Shown here: positions 7,008 through 14,402 of the stretch, one piece after another
Layout: each line of letters begins with the position of its first letter
How positions within the stretch are numbered: the first letter of the stretch is position 1
Translations under genes and position numbers: made by a program
NCBI GenBank assembly: GCA_036403035.1
Contig: DASWRT010000364.1
Span: 1-15,400 of the forward strand
Direction: 5' to 3'
Length of the DNA stretch: 15,400 bases
DNA from: DASWRT01 sp036403035
Lineage (GTDB): Bacteria > Pseudomonadota > Alphaproteobacteria > ATCC43930 > CGMCC-115725
Notes under the pieces: generated by a model
The model's input: the letters and a program-made list of their open reading frames with translations, nothing else
Database searches by the model: none
Told to the model about the DNA's origin: nothing

Positions 7008-8396
7008 CTAATGCAGCTTGACCTGCGGTTCGGCACGCCGTGAGAGCCCGCGAGCGAGCGCGCCGAGCGCGGTCTTCGAGCCGCCGTGCAGGGCCATCTC
7101 GTGCATCTTGTAGAGCGAGCGGTACATCAGCCGGGCGAAATACCCCTCGATGAACATGCTCTTGCCGACGAGGAACCCCATCAGGTTGCCGACCGTGCTG
7201 TATTCGCCGAGCGACACGAGCGAGCCGAAGTCGCGATAGACGAAGGGCTCCAGCTTCTTGCCGTCGAGCCGCCGCCGCAACTGCTTCACCAGGAACGACG
7301 CCTGCTGATGGGCGGCCTGGGCGCGCGGCGGCACCGGCGCGGCGTGGCCCTCGCGCGGGCAGGCGGCGCAGTCGCCCATCGCAAAGACATCGGGATCGCG
7401 CGTCGTCTGGAGCGTCGGCGTCACGACGAGCTGGTTGATGCGGTTGACCTCCAGCCCGTCGAGGTCGCGGAGGAACTCCGGCCCCTTGACGCCAGCGGAC
7501 CATACCACGAGCTCGGACGGGACGAAGCTTCCGTCGGCGAGTTGCACGCCGTCGGCGCGCACCTCGCTCACCCGCGCGCCGGTGCGGACCTCGACGCCGA
7601 GATCCTTGAGCAGGCCGAGGGTCTTCTCCGAGATCCGCTCGGGCAGGGCGGGGAGGATGTGGGGCGCCGCCTCGATCAGGATGATGCGGATGTCCTTCTC
7701 CGGGTCGACCCGGTCGAGGCCGTAGGCGACGATCTCGCGCGCGGTGCGGTGCAACTCGGCGGCGAGTTCGGTCCCGGTCGCGCCGGCGCCGATGATTGCG
7801 ACGTGGAGCTGGCCCGGCCGCACCGGCCCTTCCTGCGAGTGCGCGCGGATGCAGGCGTTGACCAGCCGCCGGTTGAAGCGGACGGCCTGCTCCGGCGTCT
7901 CCAGCGGCACGGCGTGCTCGGCCGCGCCGGGCGTGCCGAAATCGTTGGTGACGCTGCCGACGGCGATCACCAGCGTGTCGTAGCGGAACGAGCGCGGCGA
8001 CGTGATCTGCCGCCCCTCCTCGTCATGGGTCGCGGCGAGACACACCTCCTTCTTCGCCCGGTCGAGGCCGATCATCTCGCCGAGGCGGTAGCGGAAATGA
8101 TGCCAGTGCGCCTGGGCGAGGTAGTTCAGCTCGTGCTCGCTCGGGTCCATGCTGCCGGCCGCGACGGAGTGCAGCAGCGGCTTCCAAAGGTGCGTGCGCG
8201 CCTTCTCGATCAGCGTAACGCGCGCCTCCTTGCGTTTGCCGAGCGTATCGCCCAGGCGCGTCACGAGTTCGAGGCCGCCCGCGCCGCCCCCGACGACGAC
8301 GATGTGGTGGAGACCGGCGTCCGGGTCGCGCGCCGGTTCGGACTTCGGCGACGTTGTCGGCTCGTCGAGCGGCGGGCCGGGCCTGTCATCGGGCAT
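7008..8396 (-). CDS. ndh: Type II NADH:quinone oxidoreductase (NDH-2)
   Basis: This single-subunit flavoprotein oxidises NADH at the cytoplasmic membrane face and reduces quinone without pumping protons. The start is the ATG at 8396, preceded by GGAGG at 7 bases, which gives 462 residues; a longer open frame reaches 8543 but runs through the end of dctA and lacks this site. After about 29 Pro/Asp-rich residues comes the FAD-binding HIVVVGGGAGGLELV (31-45). The second dinucleotide fold, for NADH, is IIGAGATGTELAAEL (201-215). WSAGVKGPEFL and DVFAMGDCAAC (second FAD contact) follow. The C-terminus (SMFIEGYFARLMYRSLYKMH) resembles the amphipathic membrane-binding region of NDH-2. It starts 29 bp after dctA and is probably co-transcribed with it. 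Confidence 0.93.
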   Translation of the reverse strand: MPDDRPGPPLDEPTTSPKSEPARDPDAGLHHIVVVGGGAGGLELVTRLGDTLGKRKEARVTLIEKARTHLWKPLLHSVAAGSMDPSEHELNYLAQAHWHHFRYRLGEMIGLDRAKKEVCLAATHDEEGRQITSPRSFRYDTLVIAVGSVTNDFGTPGAAEHAVPLETPEQAVRFNRRLVNACIRAHSQEGPVRPGQLHVAIIGAGATGTELAAELHRTAREIVAYGLDRVDPEKDIRIILIEAAPHILPALPERISEKTLGLLKDLGVEVRTGARVSEVRADGVQLADGSFVPSELVVWSAGVKGPEFLRDLDGLEVNRINQLVVTPTLQTTRDPDVFAMGDCAACPREGHAAPVPPRAQAAHQQASFLVKQLRRRLDGKKLEPFVYRDFGSLVSLGEYSTVGNLMGFLVGKSMFIEGYFARLMYRSLYKMHEMALHGGSKTALGALARGLSRRAEPQVKLH

Positions 8397-8425
8397 GGCA
8401 ACCTCCGATGGACTGCGCTCCGATC

Positions 8426-9784
8426 CTAGCCCGCATGCGGAGCCAGCGGCTCCGGCGGCGCCAGCCCTCTTTCGGGCTCGTCGGCTTCGATGTCGTTTGC
8501 GAGAACCGTCCGCATGCGGACCTCGTCGAGCGCGCCTTCCCACTTAGCGATGACGACGGTGGCCACGCCGTTGCCGATCAGGTTCGTGAGCGCCCGCGCC
8601 TCCGACATGAAACGGTCGACGCCAAGGATCAACGCGATGCTCGCGACCGGGATCGAGCCGACCGAGGCGAGCGTCGCGGCGAGCACGATGAAGCCGCTGC
8701 CGGTGACGCCGGCCGCGCCCTTCGAGGTCAGGAGCAGCACGCCGATGATGCCGAGCTGATGCGTGAGGGTCAAATCGGTATTCGTCGCCTGCGCCAGGAA
8801 CAGCGCGGCCATCGTGAGATAGATGCAGGTGCCGTCGAGGTTGAAGGAGTAGCCGGTCGGGATGACGAGGCCGACCACCGACTCCTGGCACCCGAGGTTC
8901 TCCAGCTTGGCGATCATCCGCGGCAGCACCGACTCCGACGAGGAGGTGCCGAGGACGATCAGCAGCTCTTCTTTGATGTAGCGGATGAATTGCAGGATGC
9001 TGAATCCGCAGAGCCGGGCGATCCCGCCGAGCACGACAAGGATGAAGATCAGGCACGTCGCGTAGACGCTGGCCATCAGTTGCCCGAGCTGTAGGAGCGT
9101 GCCGACGCCGTACTTGCCGATCGTGAACGCCATCGCGCCGAAGGCGCCCAGGGGCGCCGCCTTCATGACGATCCTGACGATGCCGAAGAATGCGAGAGAG
9201 ACCAGGTCGATGATGTTGAGCAGCGGCCTGCTGCGCTCGCCGAGGAACGACAGCGCGAAGGCGAACAGGATGGCGAAGAACAGGACCTGGATGATCTCGC
9301 CCTCGGCGAACGCTCCCACCACCGTCGACGGAATGATGTGCGTGATGTAGTCGAGGGCGCTCTGCTGCTGCGCCTTCGTCGTGTATTGCAGGATCGACTT
9401 GGTGTCGATCGTGCTGACGTCGACGTTCATCCCGCTGCCGGGACGCCAGAGATTGGCGATGACGAGGCCGACAATGAGCGCCAGCGACGTCACCACCTCG
9501 AAGTAGAGGATCGCCTTGAGACCGACGCGGCCGACCTTCTTCATGTCCTCCATGCTGGCGATGCCGTGCACGACGGTGCAGAAGATGATCGGCGCGATCA
9601 GCATCTTGATCGCCTGGATGAACATGTCGCCGAACGGCTTCATGCTGGCGCCCACGGACGGATAGTAATGTCCGAGCAGGACGCCGATCGCGATCGCGCA
9701 GAGCACCTGGACGTAGAGGTGCCGGTACCATTTCCGGTGCGGGGCCGGGGGCCCGGCGCCCGTGGCTTGGATCTGTGCCGCCAT
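8426..9784 (-). CDS. dctA: C4-dicarboxylate transporter DctA
   Basis: This cation-coupled symporter imports succinate, fumarate and malate across the inner membrane. The product is 452 residues (E. coli about 428), with eight or more hydrophobic segments and re-entrant motifs of the glutamate/dicarboxylate carrier family. Visible hallmarks are KMLIAPIIFCTVVHGIA (60-76), the serine-rich loop GTSSSESVLPRM, PTGYSFNLDGTCIYLTMAAL and TSKGAAGVTGSGFIVLAATL. The ATG at 9784 has an excellent ribosome site (GGGGAGG). It is followed 29 bp later by ndh. Upstream, 119 bp with several inverted repeats separate it from maeB, so it may have its own promoter. Transport of malate fits the neighbouring malic enzyme gene. 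Confidence 0.96.
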   Translation of the reverse strand: MAAQIQATGAGPPAPHRKWYRHLYVQVLCAIAIGVLLGHYYPSVGASMKPFGDMFIQAIKMLIAPIIFCTVVHGIASMEDMKKVGRVGLKAILYFEVVTSLALIVGLVIANLWRPGSGMNVDVSTIDTKSILQYTTKAQQQSALDYITHIIPSTVVGAFAEGEIIQVLFFAILFAFALSFLGERSRPLLNIIDLVSLAFFGIVRIVMKAAPLGAFGAMAFTIGKYGVGTLLQLGQLMASVYATCLIFILVVLGGIARLCGFSILQFIRYIKEELLIVLGTSSSESVLPRMIAKLENLGCQESVVGLVIPTGYSFNLDGTCIYLTMAALFLAQATNTDLTLTHQLGIIGVLLLTSKGAAGVTGSGFIVLAATLASVGSIPVASIALILGVDRFMSEARALTNLIGNGVATVVIAKWEGALDEVRMRTVLANDIEADEPERGLAPPEPLAPHAG

Positions 9785-9903
9785 GATCGCCTCCCCTTAT
9801 TATACCGTCGGCCTCGGTCGTTGACCGATGCCGAACGGGTTCCGCTCAAGTGCCGCGCAGGCTTGACCAACGGGCGATGAGTCAAGCTCAACGGCCGTTG
9901 GTA
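9785..9903 (-). promoter_or_regulatory. maeB-dctA intergenic region with clustered inverted repeats
   Basis: Three symmetrical elements occur in 119 bp. CAACGGCCGTTG (9889-9900) is a perfect 12-base palindrome starting 3 bases after the maeB stop. CTTGAC...GTCAAG (9862-9867 and 9881-9886) has a 13-base spacer. A 25-base interrupted hairpin lies at 9809-9833 (CGGC-CGGTC / GACCG-GCCG). A TATAAT hexamer on the minus strand (9804-9799) lies directly against the dctA ribosome site, too close to serve as an ordinary -10 box for this start. No full sigma-54 site was found. The elements could be operators, a terminator for maeB, or leader structures. Confidence 0.4.
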
Positions 9904-12228
9904 TCACTGAGCGGCGATCGCCGACGGACCGGGCTGCGGCGGCCGCTCGCGCTGCGCTGCGACGTCGACGGCGGTGACCGCTGTCATGTTCACGATACCG
10001 CGAACCGTGCTGCCCGACGACAGAATGTGCACGGGCTTCGCCGCGCCGAGCAGGATCGGCCCGACCGTCACGCCCTGGCCGGCGACGACGCGCAGGCTGT
10101 TGAAGGTGATGTTGGCCGCGTCGAGGTTCGGCATGACCAGCAGGTTCGCCGCGTCGGTGAGGTTTGACTCCGGGAAGACCCGGTCGAGCACGGTCTTCGA
10201 CAGCGCCGCGTCGGCCCGCATCTCGCCCTCGATCTCGAAATCGACGCCGCCCTTCCGTTCGAGCAGCTCGACGGCCTCGCGCATCTTGGCGGCGGAGGGC
10301 GTCTCGGCGCTGCCGAAGCTGGAGTGGGAGAGCAGCGCGGCGCGCGGCGTCAGGCCGAAGCGGCGGACGGTCTCGGCGGCGAGCAGCGTCATCTCGGCGA
10401 CGTCGGCCGCGCTCGGATCGGGCGTGATGTAGGTGTCGCAGATGAACACCGTCGATTGCGGCAGCATCAGCAGGTTCATCGCCGCCATCCGGCGCACCCC
10501 GGCGCGCCGGCCGATCACGTCGACGACGTGCTTGAAGTGCGCGGCATAGCCGCCGATCGTGCCGCACAGCATGCCGTCGGCCTTGCCCTGCCGGACCAGC
10601 ATCGCGCCGAGCAGCGTCGCGTGGCTGCGCATCTCGGCGTCGGCCGCGGCGCGCGAGATGCCGCGGCGGCGGCGGAGCCGGTAATAGGCGTCGGTGACGT
10701 CGGCGAGCGCGGCGGCGTCGTCCATCGCGACGATCTCGACGTCCCGGCCGGGCTCGATGCGCAGCTCCATGTCGCGGATCTTCCGCTCGATGATGTCGGC
10801 CCGCCCGATCAGCAGCGGCCGCGCGAGCCGCTCGTCGACCGCGACCTGCGCGGCGCGCAGCACACGGTCGTCCTCGCCCTCGGCGTAGGCGATGCGCGCT
10901 GGTCCCTGCGGCGTCTCGGCAGCAGCGGCGAACACCGGCTGCATCACCGTCCCCGACCGGTAGACGAAGCCGCCGAGCCGCTCGCGATAGGCCCGGAGAT
11001 CGTCCAACGGCCGGGTCGCGACGCCGCTCTTCATCGCCGCCTCGGCGACCGCGGGCGCGACCCAGGTCATGAGCCGCGGATCGAACGGGCGCGGGATCAG
11101 ATGCTCGGGACCGAACCGGTCCTGCACGCCGTAGGCCTGGGCGACGACGTCCGACTGCTCGGCCCGCGCGAGGTCGGCGATGGCCTTCGTCGCGGCGAGC
11201 TTCATCTCCTCGTTGATCGTGGTGGCCCCGACATCCAGGGCGCCGCGGAAGATGAAGGGGAAGCAGAGGACGTTGTTGACCTGGTTCGGATAATCCGAGC
11301 GCCCGGTGGCGATGATGCAGTCCGGCCGGACTTCCTTCGCAAGCTCGGGACGGATCTCCGGCTCCGGGTTGGCGAGCGCGAGGATGAGCGGGCGCTCCGC
11401 CATCCCCTTCACCATCTCCGGCTTGAGCACGCCGGCCGCCGACAAGCCGAGGAAGATGTCGGACCCCGCGACGATGTCGGCGAGTGTGCGGGCCTCGGTC
11501 GCCTGCGCGTAGCGCGCCTTCTGCGCATCCATCGACTGCGACCGTCCTTCGTAGAGGACACCCTTGCTGTCGGCGACGAAGATGTTCTCCCGCCGCATGC
11601 CCAGGCTGACGAGCAGGTCGAGGCAGGCGATCGCCGCCGCCCCGGCGCCGGAGACCGCGATCTTCACGTCCTCGATCTTCTTGCCCACCACCTTCAGCCC
11701 GTTGAGGATCGCCGCCGCGGTGATGATCGCGGTGCCGTGCTGGTCGTCGTGGAAGACCGGGATCTTCATGCGCTCGCGCAGCTTCCGCTCGATCTCGAAG
11801 CACTCCGGCGCCTTGATGTCCTCAAGGTTGATGCCGCCGAAGGTCGGCTCCAGCGCGGCGACGATGTCGACGATCCGGTCGGGATCGGTCTCGTCGATCT
11901 CGATGTCGAACACGTCGATGCCGGCGAACTTCTTGAACAGGCACCCCTTCCCTTCCATCACCGGCTTGCCGGCGAGCGCGCCGATGTTGCCCAGGCCGAG
12001 CACCGCCGTGCCGTTGGTGACCACCGCGACGAGATTGGCACGGGAGGTGAGGTCGCGGGCTTCCTGCGGGTTGTCGGCGATCGCCATGCAGGCCGCGGCG
12101 ACGCCCGGCGAATAGGCGAGCGCCAGGTCGCGCTGGTTGCTCATGCTCTTGGTCGGCATGACGGTGATCTTTCCCGGCGTCGGATACCGGTGATAGTCGA
12201 GCGCGCTCTTGACCAGCTGTTCTTCCAT
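9904..12228 (-). CDS. maeB: NADP-dependent malic enzyme with phosphotransacetylase-like C-terminal domain
   Basis: The enzyme oxidatively decarboxylates malate to pyruvate and CO2, forming NAD(P)H. The product is 774 residues (E. coli MaeB 759). The malic-enzyme part has Tyr39 (LALAYSPGVAAAC), Lys94 (MEGKGCLFKKFAGIDVFDIE), the metal-binding FHDDQHGTAI and a nucleotide fold around VSGAGAAAIACLDLL. From about residue 430 the C-terminal third resembles phosphate acetyl/butyryltransferases (RIAYAEGEDDRVLRAAQ, GPILLGAAKPVHIL). In hybrid malic enzymes this domain is regulatory and senses acetyl-CoA; it is not known as an active transferase. NADP preference is inferred from family. The ATG at 12228 follows AAGGAAG. 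It lies 64 bp after lpd and probably belongs to the same transcript. Confidence 0.95.
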   Translation of the reverse strand: MEEQLVKSALDYHRYPTPGKITVMPTKSMSNQRDLALAYSPGVAAACMAIADNPQEARDLTSRANLVAVVTNGTAVLGLGNIGALAGKPVMEGKGCLFKKFAGIDVFDIEIDETDPDRIVDIVAALEPTFGGINLEDIKAPECFEIERKLRERMKIPVFHDDQHGTAIITAAAILNGLKVVGKKIEDVKIAVSGAGAAAIACLDLLVSLGMRRENIFVADSKGVLYEGRSQSMDAQKARYAQATEARTLADIVAGSDIFLGLSAAGVLKPEMVKGMAERPLILALANPEPEIRPELAKEVRPDCIIATGRSDYPNQVNNVLCFPFIFRGALDVGATTINEEMKLAATKAIADLARAEQSDVVAQAYGVQDRFGPEHLIPRPFDPRLMTWVAPAVAEAAMKSGVATRPLDDLRAYRERLGGFVYRSGTVMQPVFAAAAETPQGPARIAYAEGEDDRVLRAAQVAVDERLARPLLIGRADIIERKIRDMELRIEPGRDVEIVAMDDAAALADVTDAYYRLRRRRGISRAAADAEMRSHATLLGAMLVRQGKADGMLCGTIGGYAAHFKHVVDVIGRRAGVRRMAAMNLLMLPQSTVFICDTYITPDPSAADVAEMTLLAAETVRRFGLTPRAALLSHSSFGSAETPSAAKMREAVELLERKGGVDFEIEGEMRADAALSKTVLDRVFPESNLTDAANLLVMPNLDAANITFNSLRVVAGQGVTVGPILLGAAKPVHILSSGSTVRGIVNMTAVTAVDVAAQRERPPQPGPSAIAAQ

Positions 12229-12276
12229 TTTCTTCCTTCCCAGATCGCGAGTTTCTTCTGAGTCGCCGATGCGGAT

Positions 12277-12291
12277 GCCGCGCGCCGCGGC
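12277..12291 (-). other. Short GC hairpin between lpd and maeB
   Basis: GCCGCG / CGCGGC with a 3-base loop begins two bases after the lpd stop. There is no T-tract, so it is more likely an RNA-stability or attenuation element than a full terminator. Chance cannot be excluded at this GC content. Confidence 0.25.
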
Positions 12292-12292
12292 C

Positions 12293-14380
12293 CTATCTCC
12301 GCTTCGGCATGTACAGGTCGGTGATGGTGCCCTCGAACGCCTCGGCCGCCATGCCGATGGTTTCGGACAGCGTCGGGTGCGGGTGGATGGTCAGTCCGAT
12401 ATCCTCGGCGTCCGCGCCCATCTCGATCGCCAGCGCCGCCTCGGCGATGAGGTCCCCGGCGTTCGGGCCGACGATGCCGCAGCCGACGATGCGGTGCGTG
12501 TCCTCCTCGAAGAGAACCTTGGTCAGTCCCTCGTCGCGGCCGAGCGAGAGCGAGCGGCCGCTCGCCGCCCACGGGAAGGCGCCCTTGCCGTACTTGACGC
12601 CCCTGGACTTGGCCTCGTTCTCGGTGAGGCCGGCCCACGCGACCTCGGGGTCGGTGTAGGCCACGGACGGGATCACCTTGGCGTCGAAGTAGCTGTTCCG
12701 TCCGGCCGCCGCCTCAGCCGCCACCTTGCCTTCGTGGGTCGCCTTGTGCGCGAGCATCGGCTGCCCGACGATGTCGCCGATCGCGAAGATGTGCGGCACG
12801 TTGGTGCGCATCTGCTTGTCGACCGGGATGAACCCGCGCTCGTCGACGACGATGCCCGCATTCTCGGCGCCGATCGCGCGCCCGTTCGGCCGCCGGCCGA
12901 CGGCGACGAGGATCTTGTCGAAGATGTCGCTGGCCGGCGCCTTGCCGCCCTCGAAATGCACGGTGAGCCCGTCCGGCCCGGCATCGACCTTGGTGACCTT
13001 GGCCTTGAGAAAGATGTTCTCGTATTGCCCCTGGATGCGCTTCATCAGCGGCGTGACGATGTCCTTGTCGGCGCCGGGGATGATCTGGTCCATCAGCTCG
13101 ACGATCGTCACCTTCGACCCGAGCGCGTGATAGACCGTCGCCATCTCCAGGCCGATGATGCCGCCGCCGATGACGAGCAGGCGCTTCGGCACGCCGTCGA
13201 GTTCGAGCGCGCCCGTGGAATCGATCACCCGCGGATCCTGGTGCGGGATGAAGGGCAGCGTCACCGCCTCCGACCCGGCGGCGATGATCGCCTGCTCGAA
13301 GCTCACGATCTTGTCCGCCCCGCCGTTCCCGTTGCCGTTGACGGCGACCTGATTGAGCGAGATGAAGCGCCCCGTACCCTCGACGACGGTGACCTTGCGC
13401 TGCCGGGCGAGGCCCGAGAGGCCGCCGGTCAGGCGCTTGACCACCCCGTCCTTCCAGCCGCGCAGCTTGTCGATATCGATCGACGGCTCGGAGAAGCCGA
13501 TGCCGTGCGCCGCCATTCCGCGGCTCTCGTCGATGACCTTGGCGGCGTGCAGCAGCGCCTTCGACGGGATGCAGCCGATATTGAGGCAGACGCCGCCGAG
13601 CATCGGCCAGCGCTCGATCAGCACGACCTTCTTGCCGAGGTCGGCCGCCCGGAACGCGGCGGTGTAGCCGCCCGGGCCGGCACCGAGCACGAGCACCTCG
13701 GCGTGGATGTCGCCCTGCGCGGCGACCGGCGGCTTGGCCGCGGGCGCGGGCGGCGGCATCTCGATCGCCGCCGCCTTGCCGTTCCCCGCCGCCGCCCTCG
13801 CCTGACCGGTCCGCATCATCATGATGAGGTCGCCTTCCGAGACGCGGTCGCCGACCTTGACCCTCACCTCGGCGACCGTTCCGGCGGCCGGCGACGGCAC
13901 CTCCATGCTCGCCTTGTCGGATTCGAGCGTGATCAGCGGGTCTTCCGCCTTGACGGCATCGCCCGGCGCGACATGGACCTCGATGATCGGCACGTTCGCG
14001 AAGTCGCCGATGTTCGGGACCCTGACCTCGATCGAGTCGTACACACCGGCCGGCGACCCGTAGTTTGCGGGCGCCCCATCGCCGCGCGGCGACGGCGCGG
14101 CGTCGCCGCTGACCCGCTCCTTGGGCGGCGTCGCCGCGGCGCCCTCGGCATCGAGGAGCAGGATCACGCTCCCTTCCGACACCCGGTCGCCGACCTTGAC
14201 CGCGACCTCGCGGACGGCGCCGGCCTGCGGCGCGGGCACCTCCATCGACGCCTTGTCGGACTCTAGGGTGATCAGCGGGTCTTCCGCCTTGACGGTGTCG
14301 CCCGGCGCGACATGGACCTCGATGATCGGCACGTTGTCGAAGTCGCCGATATCGGGAACCTTGATCTCGACAGTAGCCAT
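12293..14380 (-). CDS. lpdA: Dihydrolipoyl dehydrogenase (E3) with two N-terminal lipoyl domains
   Basis: E3 reoxidises the dihydrolipoyl groups of the pyruvate dehydrogenase complex and forms NADH. The product is 695 residues, against about 475 for a plain E3. Residues 1-77 and 115-190 are lipoyl domains with the lipoylated lysines in ESDKASMEVP at Lys43 and Lys156. Gly/Pro/Ala-rich linkers follow each domain. The E3 core starts near 225: FAD-binding VLVLGAGPGGYTAAF, the redox disulfide Cys265/Cys270 (GGVCLNIGCIPSKALL), NAD-binding LLVIGGGIIGLEMA and the C-terminal His-Glu pair in TIHPHPTLSETIG. The ATG at 14380 follows GGGAG. It lies 22 bp downstream of the E2 gene. A single lipoyl domain on E3 is known in several proteobacteria; two is less usual. 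Function is certain and complex membership is strongly supported by position. Confidence 0.96.
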   Translation of the reverse strand: MATVEIKVPDIGDFDNVPIIEVHVAPGDTVKAEDPLITLESDKASMEVPAPQAGAVREVAVKVGDRVSEGSVILLLDAEGAAATPPKERVSGDAAPSPRGDGAPANYGSPAGVYDSIEVRVPNIGDFANVPIIEVHVAPGDAVKAEDPLITLESDKASMEVPSPAAGTVAEVRVKVGDRVSEGDLIMMMRTGQARAAAGNGKAAAIEMPPPAPAAKPPVAAQGDIHAEVLVLGAGPGGYTAAFRAADLGKKVVLIERWPMLGGVCLNIGCIPSKALLHAAKVIDESRGMAAHGIGFSEPSIDIDKLRGWKDGVVKRLTGGLSGLARQRKVTVVEGTGRFISLNQVAVNGNGNGGADKIVSFEQAIIAAGSEAVTLPFIPHQDPRVIDSTGALELDGVPKRLLVIGGGIIGLEMATVYHALGSKVTIVELMDQIIPGADKDIVTPLMKRIQGQYENIFLKAKVTKVDAGPDGLTVHFEGGKAPASDIFDKILVAVGRRPNGRAIGAENAGIVVDERGFIPVDKQMRTNVPHIFAIGDIVGQPMLAHKATHEGKVAAEAAAGRNSYFDAKVIPSVAYTDPEVAWAGLTENEAKSRGVKYGKGAFPWAASGRSLSLGRDEGLTKVLFEEDTHRIVGCGIVGPNAGDLIAEAALAIEMGADAEDIGLTIHPHPTLSETIGMAAEAFEGTITDLYMPKRR
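13930..14011. repeat. Lipoyl-domain DNA repeat, copy in second domain
   Basis: This 82-base stretch matches 14269-14350 at 78 positions, with an offset of 339 bases (113 codons). It encodes the conserved NVPIIEVHVAPGD to KAEDPLIT part of the second lipoyl domain. The near-identity includes silent codon positions, which protein-level selection alone would not keep. Confidence 0.95.
14269..14350. repeat. Lipoyl-domain DNA repeat, copy in first domain
   Basis: This is the partner of the repeat at 13930-14011. The four differences fall in two adjacent pairs, changing Thr29 to Ala142 and Asp15 to Ala128. Beyond this stretch the two domains diverge more, which suggests recent duplication or local gene conversion. 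Confidence 0.95.
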
Positions 14381-14402
14381 CGCGCGTCTCCCGGTTCGGC
14401 GG

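Noticed and set aside
7008..8543. Longer 511-residue version of the NADH dehydrogenase
   Set aside because: The extra N-terminus runs antiparallel-free through the end of dctA with an Arg-rich, non-homologous sequence, and the ATG at 8396 has a strong GGAGG site.
9799..9804. TATAAT on the minus strand as the dctA -10 box
   Set aside because: It sits only about 15 bases before the dctA ATG, which would place the transcript start inside or after the ribosome site, and no TTGACA-like -35 lies 16-18 bases upstream.
9845..9862. GGCAC as the -24 half of a sigma-54 promoter for dctA
   Set aside because: The -12 GC element is absent at the required spacing.
10324..12261. 645-codon open frame on the plus strand opposite maeB
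   Set aside because: It lies entirely against a well-conserved gene and has an Arg/Asp/Leu-rich composition typical of antisense shadows; no family pattern was seen. The same holds for the long plus-strand frames at 3248-4708, 7086-8429 and 12209-14266.
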